A stretch of 64,000 nucleotides of DNA, taken from positions 1 to 64,000 of the forward strand of contig NZ_BOOZ01000041.1 of assembly GCF_016863495.1 (NCBI RefSeq), given 5' to 3'. Below are positions 9,930-19,678 of the stretch, piece after piece. A model generated the notes under the pieces. That model was given only the letters and a program-made list of their open reading frames with translations, did no database searches and had not been told where the DNA came from. How positions within the stretch are numbered: position 1 is the stretch's first letter; every line of letters starts with the position of its first letter. This DNA comes from Micromonospora andamanensis (lineage in GTDB: Bacteria > Actinomycetota > Actinomycetes > Mycobacteriales > Micromonosporaceae). The position numbers and the translations under genes are program-made.

Positions 9930-11041
9930 GGCGTCTCCTCCTCGCTGGGTGCGGCGGCCAGGCCCGGCACGGCCGGCGGGTCGTCCGGCACCGCCTGCGC
10001 GGGCACCGAACCCGGCGTGGCCTGCCCCGGTACCACCTCCCGGACCTCCTCGCCCGGCGTCAGACCCGGCACCGGGGCCGGGTTGACGCAACGGTAGCTG
10101 CGGGCGTCGTGGGCCAGCACCAGCTCCGGCGGCTCGCCGACGCAGGCGTCCACCCGCCGGGTACAGCGCGGAGCGAAGGCGCAGCCGTCCGGCCAGGGCA
10201 GCAGGTCACGGACCGAGCCCGGGATCGGGTTGAGCCGTTCGCCGCGCCCCGCGTCCAGGCGCGGCACCGAACCGAGCAACCCCACGGTGTACGGGTGCCG
10301 GGGCTGACGGAACAGCGGACGCCGCCGGGCGGTCTCCACCACCCGACCGCCGTAGAGCACGTTTATGGTGTCGCACATGCCGGCCACCACGCCCAGGTCG
10401 TGCGTGATCATCACGAGCGCGGTGTCGGAGTCCCGGACCAGTTCCTTCAGCAGCTCCAGGATCTGTGCCTGGATGGTGACGTCCAGCGCTGTCGTCGGCT
10501 CGTCGGCGATGAGCAGCCGGGGCTGGCAGGCCACCGCCATGGCGATCAGGGCACGCTGACGCATCCCGCCGGAGAGCTGGTGCGGGTACTCCTTCAGCCG
10601 CCGCTTCGGGTCGGGGATGCCGACCCGGTCCAGCAGCTGCGCCGCCTCCTTCGCCGCCGCCTCCCCTCGCATCCCACGGTGCCGGGTCAACACCTCGGTC
10701 ACCTGAATGCCGATCGGCACCACCGGGTTCAGCGACGACAGCGGATCCTGGAAGATCATCGCGATGTCCCGACCCCGGATGTCCCGCCGCGACCGATCGT
10801 CGAGCTGCAGCAGGTCGGTGCCGTCGAAGACGGCCTTGCCGGAGACCTGAAGGCCGGGCTGCTTGGGCAGCAGGCCCATGATCGCCAGTGAGGTCACCGA
10901 CTTGCCGCAGCCGGACTCGCCGACCAGGCCGACCACCTCACCCGCGTCGACGGAGAAGGAGACCCCGTCGACGGCCCGCACGGTCCGCTGACCGCGCCGG
11001 GCGAAGCTGACGGAAAGATCTTCGACATCAAGCAGTGCCAT
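9926..11041 (-). CDS. Peptide/nickel-type ABC transporter ATP-binding protein (DppD/OppD)
   Basis: The 371-aa partner ATPase has Walker A GESGCGKSV, signature LSGGMRQR, Walker B LIADEPTTALDV and the C-terminal extension with CAFAPRC and later cysteines. It pairs with the 8826-9929 product to energise the permease. The last 60 residues are a Pro/Val/Gly-rich tail that looks disordered and is not usual for the family. It overlaps the downstream ATPase gene by 4 bp and lies 63 bp after the permease gene. Confidence 0.93.
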
Positions 11042-11104
11042 GCCGCACCGCCCTTTCGTTCACGGCCCCGGAAGTCGCGTACGCACTGATCATGCTCGGC
11101 ACAC

Positions 11105-12073
11105 CTACTTCCGCAGCTTCGGGTCGAGGGCCTCACGCATCGCCTCACCGAGCAGGGTGAACCCCAGCGCGGTGATGATGATGGCGACCGCCGGGTAGAT
11201 GGCCAGCGCCGGCCGGATACCGAGCCACTGCTGCGCGTCGGCGAGCATCACGCCCCACTCGGGGGTGGCCGAGTCCGGGTTGCCGAGTCCGAGGAAGGAC
11301 AGCGCGGCGGCCTCGATGATCGCGGTGGCCAGCGTCAGGGTGGCCTGCACGATGACCGGAGCGAGCGAGTTCGGCAGCACGTGAGCCAGCGCGATCTTGG
11401 ATTTGCGGACGCCGAGCGAGGTGGCGGCCAACACGTAGTCGCTGTTGGACTGGGCGATCATCGAGCCGCGCAGCAGCCGGGCGAAGACCGGCACCGAGAC
11501 CATGCCGACCGCGATCATCACGGTGGTCAGGCTCGGCCCGAGCAGCGCGGCGATGCTCACCGCGAGCAGCAGGCTGGGCATCGCCAGCAGCATGTCGATG
11601 AAGCGCATCAGGACGGTGTCCACCCAGCGGCCCCACCGGCCGCCGAGGCCGGCGGCGGCACCGGCGACGCCACCGATGAACGCGCCGACGGCCAGACCGA
11701 TGAGGGTGGCGACCACGCCGACCAGCAGGGTCTGCCGGGCTCCGACGATCATCCGGCTGAAGACGTCCCGGCCCTGGTGGTCGTAGCCGAGCCAGTGCTC
11801 GGCCGAGTGCCCGGGGATCAGGCCCTGCCCCACCTTGACGACGCCCTCGCGGATGCCCATCGTGTCGGTCGGCCCGTACGGCACGAAGAACGGGCCGACG
11901 ACTGCCACCAGCACGAAGATGGCCAGGATGACCGCGCCGACGATGGCCGCCGGGTTGCGCCGCAGCCGGCGGAAGGCGTCCTGCCAGAGGCTGACTCCTC
12001 GCTCCTCCTCGCGGGCGGCGAGTTCGGCGAGCCTGTCGATCTTCTCTCGTTTCTTCCCGCTGATGATCGTCAT
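11105..12073 (-). CDS. Peptide-type ABC transporter permease (DppC/OppC)
   Basis: A 322-aa inner-membrane permease. After a charged N-terminal helix come WQDAFRRLRRNPAA and a first TM segment, the typical OppC-N region, then about five more TM segments. The EAA loop region for contact with the ATPases is EAAALSFLGLGNPDSATPEW. It overlaps the upstream permease gene by 4 bp (ATGA), implying coupled synthesis of the heterodimer. Confidence 0.94.
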   Translation of the reverse strand: MTIISGKKREKIDRLAELAAREEERGVSLWQDAFRRLRRNPAAIVGAVILAIFVLVAVVGPFFVPYGPTDTMGIREGVVKVGQGLIPGHSAEHWLGYDHQGRDVFSRMIVGARQTLLVGVVATLIGLAVGAFIGGVAGAAAGLGGRWGRWVDTVLMRFIDMLLAMPSLLLAVSIAALLGPSLTTVMIAVGMVSVPVFARLLRGSMIAQSNSDYVLAATSLGVRKSKIALAHVLPNSLAPVIVQATLTLATAIIEAAALSFLGLGNPDSATPEWGVMLADAQQWLGIRPALAIYPAVAIIITALGFTLLGEAMREALDPKLRK

Positions 12074-13074
12074 CGGACCCTCACCCTCGGGTCGATCAGG
12101 CTGTAGGAGAGGTCCACGATCAGGTTCACCAGCACGTAGACCACCGCGATGATCATGATGAAGCCCATCAGGACGGGATAGTCGCGCTGGTTGATGGCAT
12201 CGGCGAGGAAGGCGCCGATGCCGCTGAACGCGAAGACGGTCTCGGTGAGCACCGCGCCGGAGAGCAGGCCACCGGTGAGCAGACCGATCGATGTGGCGAC
12301 CGGAAGCATGGCGTTACGCAGCACGTGCCGGCGACGGACCACATTCTCGGTCAGGCCCTTGGCCTCGGCGGTGCGGACGAAGTCCTCGTTGAGCACCTCC
12401 AGCACACTCGCCCTGGTGATCCGGACGATGATCGCCAACGGGATGCTGGCCAGCGCCAGGCCGGGCAGCACGAGATGCATGAGCGCGTCGGCGGCGGCGT
12501 CCCACTCCCGGGTCATCAGCCCGTCGAGCACGAAGAAGTTGGTGATCCGGGTGGCGCTGATGGTCGGGTCCTGCCGGCCGCTGGACGGGAACCAGCCCAG
12601 GTTCTCCGAGAAGACCGCCTTGAGGATGTACGCCAGGAAGAAGACCGGGATGCAGATGCCGATAAGCGAGCCGCCGACGGAGGCGTGGTCGAGGAACCGG
12701 CCGCGCCGGCGGGCGGCCAGGTAGCCCAGGGGGATGCCGATGCCGATCGCGATCACCATCGCGGTGATCGTCAGCTCGACGGTACCCGGGAAGCGTTGCA
12801 GGAACTCCGTCGTCACCTCGCGCTTGGTCGAGATGGACGTGCCCAGATCCAGGCGGATCATCCGCCGGACGAACCGGCCGTACTGGATCAGGATCGGCTC
12901 GTCGAGACCGAGATTGCGGCGGATCGCGGCGCGCATCTCGGGTGTGCCCCGCTCGCCCAGAATGGCGGTCTCAGGGCCTCCGGGCAGCCGCCGGAGCCAG
13001 ATGAACAACAGGATGGAGAGCCCGAACAGCGTGGGTATCAACTGAAGCAGGCGTCTGACGATGAACCGGAACAC
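12070..13074 (-). CDS. Peptide-type ABC transporter permease (DppB/OppB)
   Basis: The 334-aa permease starts MFRFIVRRLLQLIPTLFGLS, a typical DppB N terminus. It has about six TM segments and a coupling loop RTAEAKGLTE that docks to an ATPase. It forms the channel with the 11105-12073 product. A strong hairpin (13103-13135) separates it from the solute-binding protein gene. Confidence 0.94.
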   Translation of the reverse strand: MFRFIVRRLLQLIPTLFGLSILLFIWLRRLPGGPETAILGERGTPEMRAAIRRNLGLDEPILIQYGRFVRRMIRLDLGTSISTKREVTTEFLQRFPGTVELTITAMVIAIGIGIPLGYLAARRRGRFLDHASVGGSLIGICIPVFFLAYILKAVFSENLGWFPSSGRQDPTISATRITNFFVLDGLMTREWDAAADALMHLVLPGLALASIPLAIIVRITRASVLEVLNEDFVRTAEAKGLTENVVRRRHVLRNAMLPVATSIGLLTGGLLSGAVLTETVFAFSGIGAFLADAINQRDYPVLMGFIMIIAVVYVLVNLIVDLSYSLIDPRVRVR

Positions 13075-13102
13075 GGCGGCCTCGAAAGGGGGGCAGGGAT
13101 CA

Positions 13103-13135
13103 CGGGCGGGCGCTGTGGGTCACAGCGCCCGCCCG
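13103..13135 (-). promoter_or_regulatory. Intra-operon hairpin after the solute-binding protein gene
   Basis: A perfect 15-bp stem (13103-13117 with 13121-13135) and 3-nt loop lie between the binding-protein and permease genes. Such stems in importer operons stabilise the upstream message or terminate part of the transcripts, giving an excess of binding protein over permease. The role is inferred from position. Confidence 0.7.
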
Positions 13136-13151
13136 CGGTCAGTGCGTCAGA

Positions 13152-14813
13152 TCAGGACTTGAACTCAGCGGTGGCGAACCGCTCGTCGGTGAGCGGGCTC
13201 GCCTTGACCCCGGTCACGTCCTTGCCGAACACGATTGCCGGCGGCGAGTGTGAGATCGGCACACCGGGCAGGAAGTTCATGATGTCGGCGTTCAGTTCCT
13301 TGTAGAGCGCCACCTTGGCCGCCTGGTCCGGGGTGGTGTCCGCCTGCCGGAACTTGTCGAACAGGGCCTTGTTGTTGAAGCCCCACTCGTCCTTCTGCCT
13401 GTCGAAGAACGTGCCGATGAAGTTGTAGCCGTCACCGTAGTCACCGGTCCACCCGAGGAAGTGCAGGTCGTGCGCGGTGCCCGAGGTGGTGGCGTTGAGG
13501 TAGTCCGGGCTCCACTTCAGCGGGATCGGTTCGATCTTGATCCCGGCCGCCTGGAGGTCCGCCGAGACCAGCTCGAACAGGTCCTTCGGGTTCGGCATGT
13601 AGGGCCGGGTGACCTCGGTCGGGTAGTGGAACCGCAGGGTCAGGTCCGACGCGCCGGCCTCGGCCAGCAGCGACTTCGCCTTCTCGACGTCGTACTCGTA
13701 CTTGGTGACGTCGCCGTTCCAGCCCTCGACCGTGTCCGGGAAGAAGTTCACCGCGACCTGGGCGCCCGGGGGCAGCTTCGAGTCGACAAGTGCCTGACGG
13801 TTGATGGCGTGCGCGAGCGCCTGCCGGACCTTCAGGTCGGCCAGCTTCGGGTTCCCCTTCTGGTTGATGGCCAGGTAGAGGATGTTGAAGGCCGGGCGGG
13901 TCAGGACGTTGAAGCCCTCGCCCTTGAGCGGCTCGACGTCGGCCGGGCCGACCAGGTCGTAGCCCTGGATGCCACCGGAACGCAGCTCCTGCTTACGCGC
14001 GTTCTCGTCCGAGATGGTCTTGAAGATCAGGCTCTTGAGCTTGGCCTTGTCGCCCCAGTAGTCCTCGTTCCGCTCCAGGGTGAGCGTCTTGTTCGCGACG
14101 TCCCAGGTCTTGAACTTGAACGGGCCGGTACCGGTCGGGTGCTCGGTCGCGTACGCCGGGTACTTGATGTCGTCCGCGCTACCCGAGACGTTGCTGGCGT
14201 CGTACTCCTGGAGCGCCTTCGGGCTGTGCATGGAGAAGGACGGCAGCATCAGGGCGGCCGGGATCTTGCTGGAGACCCGGCTGAAGGTCAGCGCCACGGT
14301 GGTGGGGTCGGTCGCGGAGCAGGACTTGAAGAGGCTCTCACCGAGGGTGTCGTCCTCGTTGGCGGCGAAGCCGCCCATGACGTCCTGCCAGTACGCGGTC
14401 ACGTCCGGGCTCTGCATGAGGCCCTTGGCGTTGTACCAGCGGTCGAAGTTGACGCAGACGGCCTCGGCGTTGAAGTCGGTGCCGTCGTGGAACTTCACGC
14501 CGGAGCGCAGCTTGAACGTCCAGGTGGTGCCTGCGGCGTCCGGCTCCCAGGACTCGGCGAGGCCGGGGCTGACCTTGGTGCCGCCCTCCTCCGGGCGGAC
14601 CAGCGTCTCGAACACCTGGCGGGCCACGCGCAGCGACTCACCGTCGCTGGCGAAGCTGGGGTCGAGCACCTTCGGGTCTCCGGCGACGCCGAAGACCAGG
14701 GTGTCCTTGCTACTACCGCTGGAACCTTCGCGGTCGCTCTCGGCACAGCCTGCTACCGCGAGGGCCGCGGCCGCCACGGCCGCGATAGCGACCTTCGGCC
14801 TGGATGCACGCAT
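13152..14813 (-). CDS. Peptide-type ABC transporter substrate-binding lipoprotein (SBP family 5)
   Basis: A 553-aa extracytoplasmic binding protein. Residues 1-23 are a signal peptide with lipobox VAGC, followed by a Ser/Gly linker. The mature body has family-5 features: DPKVLDPSF near the N terminus, FKLRSGVKFHDG, and VRQALAHAINR. Bound ligands in this family are usually di- or oligopeptides; nickel, sugars or opines also occur, so the substrate is unknown. An AGGTGA Shine-Dalgarno sequence precedes the ATG. First gene of the SBP-B-C-D-F operon. Confidence 0.94.
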   Translation of the reverse strand: MRASRPKVAIAAVAAAALAVAGCAESDREGSSGSSKDTLVFGVAGDPKVLDPSFASDGESLRVARQVFETLVRPEEGGTKVSPGLAESWEPDAAGTTWTFKLRSGVKFHDGTDFNAEAVCVNFDRWYNAKGLMQSPDVTAYWQDVMGGFAANEDDTLGESLFKSCSATDPTTVALTFSRVSSKIPAALMLPSFSMHSPKALQEYDASNVSGSADDIKYPAYATEHPTGTGPFKFKTWDVANKTLTLERNEDYWGDKAKLKSLIFKTISDENARKQELRSGGIQGYDLVGPADVEPLKGEGFNVLTRPAFNILYLAINQKGNPKLADLKVRQALAHAINRQALVDSKLPPGAQVAVNFFPDTVEGWNGDVTKYEYDVEKAKSLLAEAGASDLTLRFHYPTEVTRPYMPNPKDLFELVSADLQAAGIKIEPIPLKWSPDYLNATTSGTAHDLHFLGWTGDYGDGYNFIGTFFDRQKDEWGFNNKALFDKFRQADTTPDQAAKVALYKELNADIMNFLPGVPISHSPPAIVFGKDVTGVKASPLTDERFATAEFKS

Positions 14814-15003
14814 GGTGCTTCACCTCGTCCTTGGGGGTACGGACAACGTGGTGACAGGGTCACCGATGGGCGTGACCTTAGCTCCCGTTCGGACCGGCGG
14901 GAAACGGCGCGGGAAGCTCTTGGTACCGGATCGTGTCCTTACTGCCTGGCCCGAATGACACGGGCCAGCAGGCGCACGGACAAAACGTCTCAATAGCCCC
15001 ATA

Positions 15004-15032
15004 CAATCGATATCATTCTGTTACATCGATTG
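15004..15032. promoter_or_regulatory. Inverted repeat upstream of the ABC operon (candidate operator)
   Basis: Eight-base arms CAATCGAT (15004-15011) and ATCGATTG (15025-15032) are separated by 13 bp in a locally AT-rich patch, about 190 bp upstream of the operon start. The spacing of about two helical turns suits a dimeric regulator. No cognate regulator is adjacent. Confidence 0.45.
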
Positions 15033-15076
15033 AGCGGCCACCTAACGCCGGTGTCATACCGCCGACAGGTGCCCGG

Positions 15077-15529
15077 TCACGGTGTGGGCGGCGTCGGACA
15101 GGAGGGCAGACGCACCAGGTCGAAGCCCGCGTCAGGTGTGCCGAGCGCCCGGAAATCGAGTCGGTGGCAGAGTTGCAGCAATCCGCTCGGCCATGGGCCG
15201 TAGGCCTCGGTCGACTCGACGACAAGCGACAGTTCCGGCTCCCGGCGGACCTCCCGGACATCCACCCCCAGCTCGGCGGCCAGGGTGCGCAACCTGTCGT
15301 CCGACGTCCTGGCCCCGGCGTCGACCACCGCCTCGGCGTAGCTGCCAGCCCGTCGGTCGAGTTCCGCCGCAGCCGCCGTCTCGCCACGATCGCTCGCCTC
15401 GCGGAACTGACGCACCTTGCCCGCGAAACACCACCAACCGGCAAGCACGGCAAGCACCAGCAGGGCAGCCAGCACCGACGGTGCCAACGGCCGGTTGTCC
15501 CGTTCCTGCCGCACCTCGATCTCCCTCAT
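15077..15529 (-). CDS. Small single-pass membrane protein, unknown function
   Basis: A 150-aa protein with a charged N terminus, one TM segment (about residues 17-37) and a soluble domain on the far side. The domain has a short helical stretch rich in Ala/Glu/Arg and a C-terminal part with two cysteines (LLQLCHRLDF, LPSCPTP). I do not recognise the family. It lies 54 bp downstream of the 1328-aa secreted protein on the same strand and may be co-transcribed, so an envelope role is plausible. Confidence 0.7.
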   Translation of the reverse strand: MREIEVRQERDNRPLAPSVLAALLVLAVLAGWWCFAGKVRQFREASDRGETAAAAELDRRAGSYAEAVVDAGARTSDDRLRTLAAELGVDVREVRREPELSLVVESTEAYGPWPSGLLQLCHRLDFRALGTPDAGFDLVRLPSCPTPPTP

Positions 15530-15583
15530 GCCGGCGGTAACCGGTGGGGCCGGCCGCTGACGACCGGCCCCACCCGACCTGGG

Positions 15584-18500
15584 TCAGTTGTAGCCGACGG
15601 CGGGCAGTCGAGCGGTCACCGCATTGGCGTACGTCACGTTGCCGGTGTCCTTCGGGTGGAACGAGGCTCGGCTGATGCAGGTGTTCAGCCCGCCCGTGAT
15701 CCATCCGACGCACGTGGCGTAATCGTCACCTTCGATCATCCGGAAGTCGCCCCCGCCCGCCGGGCCGGCCACCACCGAGTTGATGTCGTCGGGCACCAGG
15801 ATGTCGTGGCTGGTGTCGTACTTGCGGCAGGTGCCGTGATCCAGCATCCCCTCCACCATGTCGGTGAACTGGACCCGGCGACCCGCGGCGCGGGCCTGGT
15901 CCACCATCTGCCGCTGCCCGTCGCGCATGTGCAGGGCGAGCCGGTTGACCATGCTCATCTCGCCACTGCTGTACCGGCCGAAGACACACTGGTCCTGGTG
16001 GTAGTCGGCGAACAGCCGGGGATAGCCGACCAACATGATCGTGGCATTCGGTGCCCGGGCCGTGACCGCGTCGATGAGCTGCCGCACCTGGCTCTGTGAG
16101 TTGTCGATCCGCTGACGAACAGTCGTCTCGTAGCTGGCGGTGTCACAGGCTTCGATCGCGCAGTGGGTCATCGTGCCGGAGAAGTTGGCATCGTTGCCGC
16201 CCGCCGAGAGCAGCACCAGTGTGGTGTTGTTGTCTAGCGCTCCCGATTCGATCTGCGACATCTCCCGGAACTGCCCCTCGGCCTGCTCGTGGTAGTCACC
16301 GATCGGCTGTGCCGGAGCCTGCCAGTGGCTCGGCGTCGCCGTACCACGCATCTTCGCCGCAGTGGCACCCGAACAGCTGACGAACTGGAAGTCGACGTTC
16401 GGGTCGTGCGCCGCCACCCGGTCCTTGATCGAGCTGGACGATCCGGGGAGCCGGGTCAGCATCTGCCACGACCTGTCGGTCCGTCGGCAGGCGTTCCAGG
16501 ACTCGCTGCCGTAGTTGTTGTCCGTCTCGCCGTAGTAGCCGCCAGCGCCCTCACCCGAGCCGTACGAGTCACCCATGGCCACCACGAAGTGCCGGGGCTT
16601 CGCGGCCAGCGGCACGAACGCCACCGCGTCCCAGGCCACGTCCTCCACGCCCTTGCCGTCCTCGGTGATGTTCGTCAACTCGACGTACTGCGCCGCCTGG
16701 TTGGAGAACTGGTAGGTGCCCAGCTTCACCCACCGGTGCTGCTCGGTCCGGGTCGGGATGTACCGGGTCTTCACCCCCTGCCCGGTGTTGATCGTGTACT
16801 TCGCCTGCTGGGTGTGCGCCCCGTGATCCGGTAGGTGCACCATCACCGTGGCCCAGCCGTTCAACCGGTTGGTTGTCGCCCATCGGCCGGTGACCTTGTG
16901 CGGGGAGTTCTCGGACGCCTGGCTGTGCGCGAACCAGAAGTGGCCACCGAAACCACCGCCGATCTGGTGGGTGTCCACCTTGCCGGGGTAGATGGTCGTG
17001 CCGTTCGGCCCTGGTCGCCCCTGGTAGGTAAAGGAGAACTTGCCGACCCGGGTGTGGTTGCGGGCGCAACCCTGCGGACCGAGTGCGCTGGCACTGTCGA
17101 TGTCGTCGATGACCAGGGCGTTGTCCGGCAGACCGGCCCGGCCGCACTGCGAGTCGTAGATGGCCGTCGCGTACGGGCGTGGTTCGACAGTGGTGTACCG
17201 CCTGGTCTCCAGGCCACAGTTGATGGCGCAGTCTGTCCAGGTCACCGGCCCGTTCCACCAGCACTTGAGGTCGTCCCGGGTGCACGGGCCGGCCGGCTCA
17301 CCCGGGTGGCCGCCCGGCACCTGGGAGGTGGCCGGGTCGCAGGCGTTGCGCGCGGGTACGCAGAAGGTGAACCGGGTCGGCTGCGCCACGAACTTGTTGC
17401 GCTCCAGGGCTGTGGAGTACGTCGGGGAGTAGTTGCCCGTCGAGTAGTTGTAGCGGCGCAGCGAGGTGTAGGCGAAGCCCATCACCCGCTCCGGGTACGA
17501 CCAGTGGTTGGGGTGCTTGGCGTTGTCGTACCCGATGTCGTCGTCGATCGGCGGGTTGGCGGTCGGCACGTCGAGCGGCGCGGTGAGGAACATCTGCCGG
17601 TCCGGCGGGAAGTTCGGGTTGCTCGGATTGTTCGCCCAGCCCACGCCCCACGGCTGCGACCCGTCCTGCGGGTAGAAGCCGGTGTTGTACGCCCAGATGG
17701 CGAACCACCAGTTCTCGATGTACTGCGGGTCGCCGTTGTTGGCGATCAGGCCGGCGTTGCGGGTGGTGTTCCACTTGTCCTGAAGGATGCGCAGCCCGGC
17801 GGCGGCGTTCGTGGCGTAGTCCAGAGCCACGGCCCGCTGCTTGGTGTAGTCCCACTGCACACCTGTGATCCACTGGTCGGTGTCGGACCGCTTCATCCCG
17901 GTGGTCACCTGCCCGACGCCGTAGCCACAGTCGGTGTGCGCCCAGTTGATCTTCGTGACGTCGGGGCTCATCAGGTCCAGTCCGTAGAAGCCGAGACTTG
18001 TCAGCGGGTTGCCGGCGAGCCCGTCCACCGCATGCCAACTGGCCTGGAGCAGGTTCGACTCCTGAGCCAGGATGCCGAGGAAGACCTGGGCCGGCACGTA
18101 GCCACCACCCGACAGGGGCAGCGAGGGAAACATTCCCTGCGGCGCGTACGCCGGCAACCCGTTGTTGGACCAGTTGGCCGGCCGCTGGAAGGTCAACTGA
18201 CCACGAACCGCGAGGTTGGCGGCCCACTCCATCTGCTCCCGGCTGGGCTGGTAGACCTGGATGTTCTCGTCGTTGCGGGGTACGGCGCAGGACCGGTCCG
18301 GATCCCAGGGCACCGTCGCCGGATCCGGATCGGCCGCCGAGGTCCGGGCGCCCGTGCCACCATCGGAACCGCCAGCCGCAGCCGTGCGCTCCCGGCCCGC
18401 CCGGCGCAGCGTCGGTGCCACGCTGAACGCCACATCCGACCCGTCGGCGAGCTGCGCCGAGATCGCCACCCGGTCCGGTCGGCCGTCACCTGCCCCACCG

Positions 18501-19570
18501 TCCGGCCCGGCGGCCTCGGTGCCGGTACGAACCCGCGTGACCACCAGGTCGCCGCTCCGCGACACGTCGCTGTCCGGCAGCGCGTCGACAGACCGCCACC
18601 GGGTCGGCAGCGACCGGCCAGCGAGCCGGGCACCACTGCGGCCACCCACCACGAAAACCCGACCGTCCGCGCCGGGCCGCAGCTTGACCGTGCCCAGCGG
18701 TGCCGAGGCCACAGTCGTCAACTCACCTCCCGCGTACCGGACCAGGTCGGTGGTGTCGGCCCGCGCCACCTGGAATGCGACGTCGCCGGCACCGTCGGGA
18801 AGCAACCGGAAGGGGGTGCCGGCGGTACGGGCACGGGTGGTGAGCCGGCCCTGCCGGTCGAGGCTCACCAACTCGTCGCCCTTCGCGGCGACAATCGTCT
18901 GCCCCACCGGAATGGCGGAGGTGACCTGGCCGGGGGTGATCACCTGACGGCCACTGCCGATCCGACGGGTGTCCAGCGTGGTCAGGACCGTCCGCGCGTC
19001 AGCGCCCGCCTCCGGGGTGGCCGGTAGCTCCAGTCGGGTCAGCACCACGCTTTCCCCGCTGCCGCAGCCGGGATTGTGGTACGCGAGCGAGTAGCGTTCC
19101 GGCAGCTTGCTGACCCGGCCCGTCTCCAGGTTCACCACTGCCGCGAACGCCCCCGCGTTGGAGAGCGTCTCCCGGTTGGTGAACTGCCTGGGCGCGTAGA
19201 CCGCTACCGCCGTGCGGCCCGACCCGGTGAGACACGCCTGGCCCACCCACTGGTCGGTCGCCACACCCGGCTCCGCAAGCGTCGTCACGGTCCGCCACTG
19301 GTATGCCGCATCGGCGTCCGCTACCAGAATGTGCAACCCGGTCTCGTCGGCCGAGGTGGTCATCACGCGATCGGCCGAACGCCGCCAGGACTTCCCGAGC
19401 CGTCGGTCGGGATCCAACACCCGGTCCGGCGCGAGCGGTGCCGCCTGCGGCGGTCGGGGCGGCGCGGGATCAGGAACCGCTGTGGACGGCGCGGCTGACG
19501 CCGCGCTGCTGGCCGGTGCCAACGGCACAAGCACCGCCAACGCCAGTAACGAGGTAAGGAAACGACGCAC
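15584..19570 (-). CDS. Giant secreted multidomain protein: lysozyme-like, golvesin-like and SGNH hydrolase regions
   Basis: A 1328-aa exported protein with a signal peptide at residues 1-27. Residues 60-390 are repeats suggestive of a beta-propeller. A linker (390-425) leads to a helical domain (about 440-620) with AQESNLLQASW (E504) and GYGVGQVTTG, the pattern of goose-lysozyme/lytic-transglycosylase folds. Residues about 865-985 resemble the golvesin/Xly carbohydrate-binding module. Residues 994-1328 are an SGNH/GDSL hydrolase: GDSYGSGEG (Ser1002), GGND (1124-1127) and SFHP (His1305). It could bind and trim wall glycan and remove acyl groups; the glycosidase assignment is the weakest part. 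The downstream 150-aa membrane protein may share its transcript. Confidence 0.85.
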   Translation of the reverse strand: MRRFLTSLLALAVLVPLAPASSAASAAPSTAVPDPAPPRPPQAAPLAPDRVLDPDRRLGKSWRRSADRVMTTSADETGLHILVADADAAYQWRTVTTLAEPGVATDQWVGQACLTGSGRTAVAVYAPRQFTNRETLSNAGAFAAVVNLETGRVSKLPERYSLAYHNPGCGSGESVVLTRLELPATPEAGADARTVLTTLDTRRIGSGRQVITPGQVTSAIPVGQTIVAAKGDELVSLDRQGRLTTRARTAGTPFRLLPDGAGDVAFQVARADTTDLVRYAGGELTTVASAPLGTVKLRPGADGRVFVVGGRSGARLAGRSLPTRWRSVDALPDSDVSRSGDLVVTRVRTGTEAAGPDGGAGDGRPDRVAISAQLADGSDVAFSVAPTLRRAGRERTAAAGGSDGGTGARTSAADPDPATVPWDPDRSCAVPRNDENIQVYQPSREQMEWAANLAVRGQLTFQRPANWSNNGLPAYAPQGMFPSLPLSGGGYVPAQVFLGILAQESNLLQASWHAVDGLAGNPLTSLGFYGLDLMSPDVTKINWAHTDCGYGVGQVTTGMKRSDTDQWITGVQWDYTKQRAVALDYATNAAAGLRILQDKWNTTRNAGLIANNGDPQYIENWWFAIWAYNTGFYPQDGSQPWGVGWANNPSNPNFPPDRQMFLTAPLDVPTANPPIDDDIGYDNAKHPNHWSYPERVMGFAYTSLRRYNYSTGNYSPTYSTALERNKFVAQPTRFTFCVPARNACDPATSQVPGGHPGEPAGPCTRDDLKCWWNGPVTWTDCAINCGLETRRYTTVEPRPYATAIYDSQCGRAGLPDNALVIDDIDSASALGPQGCARNHTRVGKFSFTYQGRPGPNGTTIYPGKVDTHQIGGGFGGHFWFAHSQASENSPHKVTGRWATTNRLNGWATVMVHLPDHGAHTQQAKYTINTGQGVKTRYIPTRTEQHRWVKLGTYQFSNQAAQYVELTNITEDGKGVEDVAWDAVAFVPLAAKPRHFVVAMGDSYGSGEGAGGYYGETDNNYGSESWNACRRTDRSWQMLTRLPGSSSSIKDRVAAHDPNVDFQFVSCSGATAAKMRGTATPSHWQAPAQPIGDYHEQAEGQFREMSQIESGALDNNTTLVLLSAGGNDANFSGTMTHCAIEACDTASYETTVRQRIDNSQSQVRQLIDAVTARAPNATIMLVGYPRLFADYHQDQCVFGRYSSGEMSMVNRLALHMRDGQRQMVDQARAAGRRVQFTDMVEGMLDHGTCRKYDTSHDILVPDDINSVVAGPAGGGDFRMIEGDDYATCVGWITGGLNTCISRASFHPKDTGNVTYANAVTARLPAVGYN

Positions 19571-19678
19571 GGGGACCTCCGTGGATCCGGACGGGGACGT
19601 CCAGATTCACGGAGGTCATCATCGGCGCGTCATCTTCGGCCCACCGGCACCGAGGTCACGGCCCGCCCTGGCGGACCG

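Noticed and set aside
16835..19027. A 730-codon open frame on the plus strand
   Set aside because: Antisense to the 1328-aa secreted protein whose three domains are recognisable.
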